Below the pieces are notes generated by a model. It was not told the origin of the DNA. It saw only the letters and a list, made by a program, of their open reading frames with translations, and made no database searches. The position numbers were made by a program, and so were the translations under genes. A stretch of 64,000 nt of DNA. It comes from Cloacibacillus sp. An23 (GTDB lineage Bacteria; Synergistota; Synergistia; Synergistales; Synergistaceae). Every line of letters starts with the position of its first letter. Position 1 is the stretch's first letter. Shown one piece after another: positions 26,621 to 33,538 of this stretch. The DNA lies in NCBI RefSeq assembly GCF_002159945.1, contig NZ_NFJQ01000006.1:1-64000 (forward strand), read 5' to 3'.

Positions 26621-26824
26621 TTACTCTGCCGGCGTTTTTTTATCGCGCTCCGAGAGCGCGACGCCTCCGGCGCCGATGTTGTCCGGGCTGTTCTCTTTAA
26701 GGAAGACGAAGATGATTTCCTTCGGCAGCCCCATGATTCTCGACGCGCTTTCGGTCAGCTCGCTGATGAGCGCGTTTTTCTGTTCTTTCGTAAGCTTAGC
26801 GGCTTCCACCGTGATTGCGGGCAT
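26621..26824 (-). CDS. 4-oxalocrotonate tautomerase family protein
   Basis: 67 aa, full length for the family. After removal of Met the N-terminus is Pro-1 (M-P-A-I-T-V-E), the catalytic base of tautomerases, and the K-L-T-K-E-Q-K-N-A-L-I-S-E-L-T helix is typical. Likely cytosolic, homo-oligomeric keto-enol tautomerase; substrate unknown. Part of the minus-strand cluster 24.5-29.9 kb. Confidence 0.9.
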   Translation of the reverse strand: MPAITVEAAKLTKEQKNALISELTESASRIMGLPKEIIFVFLKENSPDNIGAGGVALSERDKKTPAE

Positions 26825-26849
26825 CTCCGGAAAATCCCCTTTCCGTCCG

Positions 26850-27254
26850 TTATTTCTCTGGCGCGCTTGCGAGCCTGTCGCATAGCTCGAGCGGCGCCGT
26901 TTGTATGACTTCTTTGGAGACGGCCATGTCTTTCGTCGTCTCTATGTATTTTTTGAAGTGCGGCATGTCGCGGTGTTTCTGGTACGCTTCGTCGTCCGCG
27001 TATATCTCAAAGAAAAGGAGCCTGTTTTCGTCGTTTTTGTCGGCGACCATATAGAGCGCGACGACGCCGGGTTCCACGCGCAGCGACTCGCGCATTTCCT
27101 CGCGCACCGAGGCGAGGAACGCTTCGCGGCATTCTGGTTTGACCACTATTTCCGCCATGTTGACGCGCGGGGCTTTCTCCGCGGCCGCCGCCGCCCCCGC
27201 GAAGGGCAGGGCGAGCGCCGCGGCGCAGAGTAACGCTAATATCGTCTTTTTCAT
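26850..27254 (-). CDS. Secreted antibiotic-biosynthesis-monooxygenase (ABM) domain protein
   Basis: 134 aa. Sec signal at 1-26 (ending A-A-A-A-E). The mature part is an ABM/quinol-monooxygenase-like dimeric alpha-beta barrel: E-I-V-V-K-P-E-C-R-E-A-F-L-A-S-V-R-E, L-F-F-E-I-Y-A-D-D-E-A-Y-Q-K-H..H-F-K-K-Y. YgiN-type relatives act on quinols. Its secretion is unusual and matches its secreted neighbours. AAGGAGG precedes the ATG. Confidence 0.87.
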   Translation of the reverse strand: MKKTILALLCAAALALPFAGAAAAAEKAPRVNMAEIVVKPECREAFLASVREEMRESLRVEPGVVALYMVADKNDENRLLFFEIYADDEAYQKHRDMPHFKKYIETTKDMAVSKEVIQTAPLELCDRLASAPEK

Positions 27255-27352
27255 AAATATCTTCCTCCTTAAAAATTCCGGCCGTCCGGATGCGGCCTAG
27301 CCGTTAAAAAAACGCCGGACGCCGTCGCGCCCGGCTGAATTCCGTTTTTCCT

Positions 27353-28297
27353 TTAGTCGAGCGAGACGAGCTTATATTCTCCCGTGCCCATGCCGAGCTC
27401 CTTCATGTACGAGAGCTGGCGCAGGCCGTGGCGCGTCTCTATGCGCTCGCGCAGCCCGCCGTCCTTGTTCTCGGGGAGCTGGTAAATCATGTCTATCGTC
27501 GCCTGGTCCACGGCGAGCAGGCTCGTCGAGCCGAGTATGCCTATGTCGGCGAGGGCCGGGGCCGCCGCCGTCGAGCCGGCGCAGTCGCAGTCCACGGACA
27601 TGTTCTTCATCACGTTGATGAAGGTTATCTTCTTGCCGAAGTGGTCGACGACGGCCTTGGCGGATTCCGCCATGCGCTCCTGGAGAAGGTCCTGCGTCGC
27701 GCCCCACTGCTGTCCGCCTTCCGCGTGGATCATCTTCTTGCCTATCTTGCCGTCGGCGCAGCCTATGCCGATGTTCTTGAGCGAGCCGCCGTAGCCGCCC
27801 ATCGTGTGGCCCTTGAAGTGCGTGTAGACCACCATCGAGTCGTAGTCCGTTATGCTCTTGCCCATCGACATCTCTTTGAAATGTTTGCCGCCCTTGACGG
27901 GAAGCATCACGGCGCCGGATTCGTCCATGATGTCCACCTTGCAGAAGTCGAAGCCGTTGGTCTTGATAGTCTCGCGGTGTCCCTCTGTCGTCTGGCGCGG
28001 GCTTTCGTAATAGACGTTCGTCTCGACGATGTTGCTGTTCGGTATGTGCGGCTGGAGCGCCTTGATAAGCTCGAGCGGCAGCAGGTTCGGGCCGTTCGGC
28101 TCTCCCGTGTGCAGCTTGATCGCCACCTTGCCGCTGATGTCTGCGCTTATCTTGTCGTAGATTTTGAGAAGGCCCTCAGGGCTTATGTCCTTCGTGAAGT
28201 AGACGACGGGAACGTCCCCTTCGGCGGCGAGGGCCGCGCCGCACATGAGCGCGAAGGCCGCGGCGAGACAAAAAAAGCGCGCGATGATTTTTTTCAT
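27353..28297 (-). CDS. Secreted DUF362 protein, copy 3
   Basis: 314 aa. Sec signal 1-24 (ending A-A-L-A-A). DUF362 domain with V-Y-F-T-K-D-I-S-P, H-F-K-G-H-T-M-G-G-Y-G-G-S-L-K-N and the S-V-D-C-D-C-A-G motif, followed by D-I-G-I-L-G-S-T-S-L-L-A-V-D-Q-A. As in copy 1, the ferredoxin insert is missing. Tandem duplication with copies 1 and 2 is clear from alignment. The terminal L-V-S-L-D/L-I-S-L-D/L-V-S-I-D is shared by all three. Confidence 0.87.
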   Translation of the reverse strand: MKKIIARFFCLAAAFALMCGAALAAEGDVPVVYFTKDISPEGLLKIYDKISADISGKVAIKLHTGEPNGPNLLPLELIKALQPHIPNSNIVETNVYYESPRQTTEGHRETIKTNGFDFCKVDIMDESGAVMLPVKGGKHFKEMSMGKSITDYDSMVVYTHFKGHTMGGYGGSLKNIGIGCADGKIGKKMIHAEGGQQWGATQDLLQERMAESAKAVVDHFGKKITFINVMKNMSVDCDCAGSTAAAPALADIGILGSTSLLAVDQATIDMIYQLPENKDGGLRERIETRHGLRQLSYMKELGMGTGEYKLVSLD

Positions 28298-28393
28298 ACT
28301 TTCATGCTCCTTTCACAGTATTATGAAGGATATTTTAAACGTTGAAGCAAACTCCATGTCAAGCGCGGAATCGCGCGCCGCGGCTTCGTCCCG

Positions 28394-28945
28394 TTATTTT
28401 TCCTTCTTCGCCATGTTTCTGCACTTTCCGATGATTTCGCCGGTGCGCAGGTAGGAGTATGTCGGCATCTCGAAGAGCACCGGCTTCAGCTTCGCGTAGT
28501 CGATTTTGCCGTTTTCGTCCAGCACGTCCTCGTCGGCGCAGGTGCAGGCTATTTTGCAGATGAAGTTGTCGAAGGTCTCCGTCTCGTAGTTGTCCACGAC
28601 CTCGCACTCCATCGTGAGCGGGCTCTCGTCGATGACCGGAGTTCCGGCCTCGCCTTCGTGCCACTCGAACAACGCGGACTTGTCCTCAGCCGCGCCGCTC
28701 ACGGTCCCCGCGTAGTCGGCGCGCGGCAGCATCGCCTCGTTGACCATGTTCACGGAGAGCTTTTTTGACGCGATTATGCGCTTGTTCGAAAAATGCGCCT
28801 TGTGCATGCTTATCAGTATGCGGTCGTGGCCTATGATGCCGAGGTGTCCTATCATCAGCCAGTTCGGCTTTCCGTCCTCGAGGCTTCCTACGACCGCCGC
28901 GGGCGTCGGGTAGAGCGCTAGCACCGCGCCTATGTTTTTCTTCAT
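28394..28945 (-). CDS. Flavin reductase family protein
   Basis: 183 aa from the ATG at 28945 (GGAG upstream); a longer frame to 29008 lacks support. An FMN-binding split barrel: L-Y-P-T-P-A-A-V-V-G-S at the N-terminus, I-S-M-H-K-A-H-F-S-N-K and L-S-V-N-M-V-N-E-A. No signal peptide, so cytosolic. Members reduce flavin or use FMN for small-molecule reduction. Cluster context suggests redox chemistry. Confidence 0.88.
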   Translation of the reverse strand: MKKNIGAVLALYPTPAAVVGSLEDGKPNWLMIGHLGIIGHDRILISMHKAHFSNKRIIASKKLSVNMVNEAMLPRADYAGTVSGAAEDKSALFEWHEGEAGTPVIDESPLTMECEVVDNYETETFDNFICKIACTCADEDVLDENGKIDYAKLKPVLFEMPTYSYLRTGEIIGKCRNMAKKEK

Positions 28946-29078
28946 TTCAACGTCAGCTCCGTTTCTTTTATTTTTCCGCGCCGCCGAAAAGGGCGCGCGC
29001 GTTATCATGCGCGGATATTCCCGCGTAGGGGAGGGCGCGGCGCGCCTCGGCGGCGGTTTTTATCCGCTCAGCGTGTGT

Positions 29079-29939
29079 TTACCGTTTAACGACCTCGTCC
29101 ACGCAGGCGAGCGCGTTCAGCGTCCGCGGGAAACCCATGTAGGGCAGGCACTGCGTTATCGCCGCGACCATCGTATCCTCGTCGTTGCCGACGTTGAGGT
29201 TGCCCTGCACGTGCGCCTTGACCTGCGCCTCGCAGCCGCCCTGCGCCGAGATTATGCAGAGCGTCAGTATCTCGCGCGTCTTTATGTCGAGCGCGCCGCG
29301 CGTGTAAAAGTCGCCGAAGCACATCGAGGCGAGATACTCCGCGACGTGTCTGCGGTTCTCCGGCGAGCTTTGGTACATTCCGTCGAGGCCGCCGGGGAAA
29401 ATGGATTTCTGCGTGAGATAGCCTTTTTCGCCGCGGTCGGCTTCGGTCACCGTCGCCATGCTCTTGGGCGGCGCGGCCTTCTTTTCGCGCAGAGCCTCGT
29501 TCATCTTGTCCGCCGCCGCGAGCGCCTTGGAGAAGCCTATGTACGGCGCGCACTGGTATATCGCTTCCTGAATCTCCTCCGGCGACACGCCGGCGTTGAC
29601 CGCGGCCTTGACCTGCGCCTTGAGCTCGTCGAGCGTCTGGTTGACAGTCAGCACCGAAAGAGTGATGAGCGCGCGTTGCTTGTCCGTCAGCTTGCCTACG
29701 TTATACACGTCGCCGTAGACGAAGTTCGTCATCATCTGCCCGAGCTCGCCGCCGTTTTTGTAGTACGCGCCGTCGTCGCCCTTGAAAAGCTCGGCGGTCT
29801 TCGCCTCCGCCGCCTTGACGCGGCCGCGCGCGCCTATCTCCTTCGCCCACTGCGGGGCCTCCTCCGCGAAGCACGCGCCGGCTCCGAGAATTACGGCGAA
29901 AAGCGCGGCGGCCGTGAGCGCCGCTATTTTTGAACGCAT
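29079..29939 (-). CDS. Secreted two-domain carboxymuconolactone decarboxylase (CMD) family protein
   Basis: 286 aa, Sec signal 1-25 (ending C-F-A-E-E). Two CMD domains in tandem (about 50-135 and 175-280): D-V-Y-N-V-G-K-L-T-D-K-Q-R-A-L-I-T-L-S..E-E-I-Q-E-A-I-Y-Q-C-A-P-Y-I-G-F, then D-F-Y-T-R-G-A-L-D..I-T-Q-C-L-P-Y-M-G-F-P-R-T-L-N-A. The AhpD-type Cys-x2-Cys pair is absent; each repeat keeps one Cys (Q-C-A-P-Y, Q-C-L-P-Y). First gene of the minus-strand cluster. Confidence 0.88.
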   Translation of the reverse strand: MRSKIAALTAAALFAVILGAGACFAEEAPQWAKEIGARGRVKAAEAKTAELFKGDDGAYYKNGGELGQMMTNFVYGDVYNVGKLTDKQRALITLSVLTVNQTLDELKAQVKAAVNAGVSPEEIQEAIYQCAPYIGFSKALAAADKMNEALREKKAAPPKSMATVTEADRGEKGYLTQKSIFPGGLDGMYQSSPENRRHVAEYLASMCFGDFYTRGALDIKTREILTLCIISAQGGCEAQVKAHVQGNLNVGNDEDTMVAAITQCLPYMGFPRTLNALACVDEVVKR

Positions 29940-30119
29940 GACATATTCCTCCTTAAAAATTTTGTTTCTGACCTCATGCTAAAATCTGGAGCCGGCTCCA
30001 TGTCAATATGCGGAGCGCGGAAAATACGCGGGAGCCGAAGCGTATAATGGAACGAGATAAATTAAAATTCGTCCGCTCCGCGGCGCACGCGGCGCGGACG
30101 CGGAACGGAGATATGAAAA

Positions 30120-30674
30120 ATGACGGAAACCACAAAAATGGAAAAGATACTGCTGGCGGTGAAAGACTCTCTGCTGCCGCTCACCTTGCGCATGGTCGAG
30201 GCCGGCAACCATGTATTCGGCGGCCTCGTGCTGCGCGCGGACGACTGCTCCGTAGTTGCGGCGGGCAGCAACGACCGCGTCGAAAACCCGATATATCACG
30301 GCGAGATAGACACGCTGCGCCGCTTCTTCGCTCTTGCGGAGCGCCCCGCGCCGCGCGGCTGCATCTTCGTCGCGAGCCACGCGCCCTGCCCGATGTGCGC
30401 CGCCGCCATAGCGTGGGCCGGCTTCCGCGAAGTATGGATGCTCTACGGATACGAAGCCGTGCGCGACGGCTTCGACATGCCGGTCGACCTCGCGATGTAC
30501 CGCGAGATATTCGGCGCGGACGGCCCGCGCTCGGAAAACTCTTTCTACACGCTGCGCTGTCTGCGCGACGAGGCGAAAAAACACGGAAGCCCGAAAATCA
30601 CAAAACTGCTGGCCGAGATAGACGCGGCCTATTCGTCGATGCGCGTGTGTGACTTCGAGTACCCCGGCATGTAG
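30120..30674 (+). CDS. Nucleoside/CMP-dCMP deaminase family protein
   Basis: 184 aa. Zinc-dependent deaminase fold: H-G-E near residue 60 gives the His ligand and proton-shuttling Glu, and P-C-P-M-C-A-A-A-I near 90-98 gives the two Cys ligands. Length and the F-D-M-P..C-terminal extension resemble guanine/nucleoside deaminases rather than TadA, but the substrate is uncertain. Cytosolic. Divergent from the CMD cluster, alone on its strand. Confidence 0.85.
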   Translation: MTETTKMEKILLAVKDSLLPLTLRMVEAGNHVFGGLVLRADDCSVVAAGSNDRVENPIYHGEIDTLRRFFALAERPAPRGCIFVASHAPCPMCAAAIAWAGFREVWMLYGYEAVRDGFDMPVDLAMYREIFGADGPRSENSFYTLRCLRDEAKKHGSPKITKLLAEIDAAYSSMRVCDFEYPGM

Positions 30675-30725
30675 CGAAACGCGCCGCCGCTGAAAATCCG
30701 CTCCACGCCGCGCTTCACGGCGGCG

Positions 30726-30813
30726 TTACACATTTTCCCAGCAGAACAAGCCGTTATTTTACACATTTTTCCGGCAAAATCACGGCGCTTTTTACACGTT
30801 TTTCCGAAATTCC
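30726..30813 (+). repeat. Three tandem 33-bp repeats before sufC
   Basis: TTACAC[A/G]TTTT-type units start at 30726, 30759 and 30792, exactly 33 bp apart, each followed by a CC-containing segment. They lie about 160-245 bp before sufC. Could be a binding-site array; function inferred only from position. Confidence 0.5.
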
Positions 30814-30971
30814 GGCGCGGCGCTTTTCGCTTAACCGCGCTGGCGTGCGGCGCGGCGTTTCTTCGCGGGGCGTAATCTTCCGCAAAACGATATTAAGTTA
30901 TATACTTGATTGCGTGGGTGTGGGAAAGTTTCTCACGGATATATCGCGGGAAAAGGGGTTGAACATAGATA

Positions 30972-31766
30972 ATGGCTGAAAGAAATCTGCTTGAGATAAA
31001 AGACCTGCACGTTGAAGTCGAGGGCACGGAGGTTCTAAAAGGCGTCTCGCTCTCGGTGGGCGAGGGCGAGATCCACGCGCTCTTCGGGCCTAACGGCTCC
31101 GGCAAAACGACGCTGCTCAACACAGTCATCGGCTTCGCGCGCTACCATGTGACGCACGGCTCGATATGGTTCAAGGGAAAGGACATCACGAACGCGACGA
31201 TAGACGAGCGCGCACGCCTCGGCGTCGGCATCTCGTTCCAGAGGCCGCCGACGATACGCGGCGTCACGCTGCGCTCTCTCATTTCGTTCAGCCGCCCGTC
31301 GCTGACGAACGAAGAGATAGAGAGCACGGCGGAAAAGCTCGACGCGCGCGAGTTCCTCGACCGCGAGATAAACGCGGGGCTCTCAGGCGGCGAGATGAAG
31401 CGCACCGAAATGCTCCAGATAATCCTCCAGTCGCCGGATTTCGTCTGCCTCGACGAGCCGGAGTCGGGCGTAGACCTTGAGAACATGGCGCTCATCGGCA
31501 AAGCCGCGCGCATCGCGCTCGGGCGCGACAGCTTCGACGGCGCGGGCTGCCGCTCGATAAAGAGCCGCCGCGCCGAATACAAATCCGGGCTCATAATCAC
31601 GCACACGGGGCAGATAATGGATCACGTCTTCGTGGACAAAGGCCACGTGCTGATGAACGGCGAAATAGTATGCTCCGGCAACGCCGCGGAGCTATTGAAC
31701 GAAATACGCAATCACGGCTATACGGAATGCTTCCGCTGCGCCGGCTGCGCGGGGAGGAATGCCTGA
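30972..31766 (+). CDS. sufC: Fe-S cluster assembly ATPase, SufC-like
   Basis: 264 aa, ABC ATPase. Walker A is G-P-N-G-S-G-K-T-T (about 38-46), signature L-S-G-G-E-M-K-R-T (about 138), Walker B V-C-L-D-E-P-E-S-G-V-D. The E-P-E-S-G-V-D segment is SufC-like. It powers Fe-S assembly on its partner. It overlaps the next gene by 1 bp. No sufS, sufU or sufD is nearby, so the pair looks like a minimal two-gene SUF (SMS-type) system. Confidence 0.88.
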   Translation: MAERNLLEIKDLHVEVEGTEVLKGVSLSVGEGEIHALFGPNGSGKTTLLNTVIGFARYHVTHGSIWFKGKDITNATIDERARLGVGISFQRPPTIRGVTLRSLISFSRPSLTNEEIESTAEKLDAREFLDREINAGLSGGEMKRTEMLQIILQSPDFVCLDEPESGVDLENMALIGKAARIALGRDSFDGAGCRSIKSRRAEYKSGLIITHTGQIMDHVFVDKGHVLMNGEIVCSGNAAELLNEIRNHGYTECFRCAGCAGRNA

Positions 31767-32929
31767 TGAAAGAATTCAAAATCGAAGAACATCTCGACGA
31801 GTTCCGCAGCGACGCGCCGGAGCATAAAGAAATAAAAAGCATCGGCGAGCTGCCCGAGGCCGACCGCGAGCGTCTGCTCCGCGCAGGAATAGACGAAAAG
31901 GAAAAAGCGGCGGGCACGATAGTCCACGCCGACCACGACACCGTATTCTGCAACGCGAACCTAAAGGGCGTGCAGGTCATGCCCATCTCATACGCGCAGT
32001 TCAAATACGGCCTCGAGGACTATAGCTGGAAACTCATCGAAAAAGAGCAGGACGCCTTTACGGAGCGCGCAGCGAACCGCAAAGAGGGCGGCTACTTCAT
32101 CCGCGCCGAAAAGGGCGCGAAAGCCGAATTCCCCGTGCAGGCCTGCATGTATATAGAAACCGACGCGCTCGCGCAGGACGTCCACAACATCATCATAGCC
32201 GAAGAAGGCTCCGAACTCAGCGTCATATCCGGCTGCGCCTCCGGTCCGCACGTGCGCTCCGGCCTCCACGTCGGCGTATCCGAAATCTACGTAAAGAAAG
32301 GCGCGACTCTGACCTTCACGATGGTACACGACTGGGCCGAGGAAATGGCCGTCCGTCCGCGCACCGTCGTCGTGGTCGAAGAGGGCGGAAAATACATATC
32401 GAACTACATCTGCCTGAAGCCCGCTAAGGACCTGCAGATGTACCCGACGGTCTACCTCAACGGCGACCGCTCGGCCGCGGCCTTCAACACCGTGCTCATG
32501 GCCGGCGAAGGCTCGAAGATGGACACCGGCTCGCGCGTCTACCTGCGCGGGTGCGGCAGCCGCGCCGAGATAGTATCGCGCACAGTCTCGACCGGCGGCG
32601 AAATATACGCGCGCGGACATCTCATAGGCGAAGCCGCCGGCGTCAAGGCGCACCTTGAATGCAACGGCCTGCTGCTCTCGAACAAAGGCATGATACACGC
32701 GATCCCCGAGCTCGAAGCGCGCCACCAGGACCTCGAAATGTCGCACGAGGCCGCCGTCGGCAAAATAAACCAGGAAGAGACGGAATACCTAATGGCGCGC
32801 GGCCTCACCGAAGCCGAGGCGCAGTCGCTCATCATCAAGGGCTTCCTCTCGCTCGACATCCTGGGCCTGCCCGAGTCGCTGCGCCGCGACGTGGACAAGA
32901 TGGTGGAAGAATCCGCCGGCGCGATGTAG
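31766..32929 (+). CDS. sufB: SufB/SufD-family Fe-S assembly scaffold
   Basis: 387 aa, ATG at 31766 overlapping the sufC TGA; the longer frame from 31670 runs inside sufC. SufBD domain of parallel beta-helix type (about 130-370), with V-S-R-T-V-S-T-G-G-E-I-Y-A-R-G and the C-terminal L-M-A-R-G-L-T-E-A-E-A-Q-S-L-I-I-K-G-F-L signature. C-N-G-L-L-L-S-N-K near 320 contains a conserved-position Cys. Shorter than canonical SufB (~470 aa), consistent with a minimal system where one SufB-like protein pairs with SufC. Confidence 0.88.
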   Translation: MKEFKIEEHLDEFRSDAPEHKEIKSIGELPEADRERLLRAGIDEKEKAAGTIVHADHDTVFCNANLKGVQVMPISYAQFKYGLEDYSWKLIEKEQDAFTERAANRKEGGYFIRAEKGAKAEFPVQACMYIETDALAQDVHNIIIAEEGSELSVISGCASGPHVRSGLHVGVSEIYVKKGATLTFTMVHDWAEEMAVRPRTVVVVEEGGKYISNYICLKPAKDLQMYPTVYLNGDRSAAAFNTVLMAGEGSKMDTGSRVYLRGCGSRAEIVSRTVSTGGEIYARGHLIGEAAGVKAHLECNGLLLSNKGMIHAIPELEARHQDLEMSHEAAVGKINQEETEYLMARGLTEAEAQSLIIKGFLSLDILGLPESLRRDVDKMVEESAGAM

Positions 32930-32962
32930 CGGCGCTAAAAAATCAATACGAACGAAAAGCAG

Positions 32963-32991
32963 TCCCCTTCGCCGCGCGGAGGGGATTTTTT
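32963..32991 (+). terminator. Terminator of the sufCB operon
   Basis: TCCCCT (32963-32968) pairs with AGGGGA (32980-32985); six T follow. Confidence 0.65.
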
Positions 32992-33036
32992 CGCGCCGTT
33001 GCGCGCGGAGACGCGCGATGCTACCATAGGGGAAGA

Positions 33037-33052
33037 ATACCAAGCAAGGTAT
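33037..33052 (+). promoter_or_regulatory. Probable CsoR operator upstream of csoR
   Basis: ATACC-N6-GGTAT, identical in half-sites and spacing to the operator before the metal ATPase gene. It lies 14 bp before the csoR ATG, next to the ribosome site, suggesting autoregulation. Confidence 0.6.
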
Positions 33053-33066
33053 CGGAGTGAGGACGC

Positions 33067-33342
33067 ATGAGACAATGTATGGACGCGGAGAACCTTCACA
33101 GAAGGCTCAACAAAATCATAGGGCAGGTGAAGGCCGTAGACAGGATGGTGGACGAGGACATCCCGTGCGAGGACGTGCTCGCGCAGATAAACGCCGCTAA
33201 ATCCGCGCTCCACAGGGTCGGGCAGATAGTCCTCGAAGGGCACATAAAGCACTGCGTCCGCGACGGCATCGAGCACGGCGACGCGGACAAGACGATAGAG
33301 AGCTTCACGAAAGCCGTAGAGCGCTTCGCGAATATGAAATGA
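33067..33342 (+). CDS. csoR: CsoR-family metal-sensing repressor
   Basis: 91 aa, all-helical DUF156/CsoR family. Cys34, His59 and Cys63 match the Cys-His-Cys Cu(I) ligand set of CsoR. With copper bound, CsoR releases its operator and lets efflux genes be expressed. An operator-like repeat precedes it, and the same repeat overlaps the promoter of the P1B ATPase 200 bp downstream. Formaldehyde-sensing FrmR relatives keep a different ligand set; the Cys-His-Cys set favours copper. Confidence 0.88.
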   Translation: MRQCMDAENLHRRLNKIIGQVKAVDRMVDEDIPCEDVLAQINAAKSALHRVGQIVLEGHIKHCVRDGIEHGDADKTIESFTKAVERFANMK

Positions 33343-33465
33343 CGCCGCCCGCGGCATAGGCCGAACGCCGCCGCGTCCGACGGGGAGCGCTCCAGGCGGA
33401 CGCCGTGCGCCGCGGTGGTTTTCCGCGTCCGTGCTTTACGGCGCGCCATTTTATTTGCGCCGCTC

Positions 33466-33494
33466 TTGCCTACATATACCCCTATAGGTATAAT
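33466..33494 (+). promoter_or_regulatory. Promoter with overlapping CsoR operator, metal ATPase gene
   Basis: TTGCCT (33466-33471), a 17-bp spacer and TATAAT (33489-33494). The 18-bp near-palindrome 33475-33492 (TATACC..GGTATA, core ATACC-N6-GGTAT) fills the spacer and part of the -10, ideal for repression. Confidence 0.75.
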
Positions 33495-33538
33495 GTCCGC
33501 AGCGATTATCTGTCTTATACGAAAGGGCGGCTGCGGCT

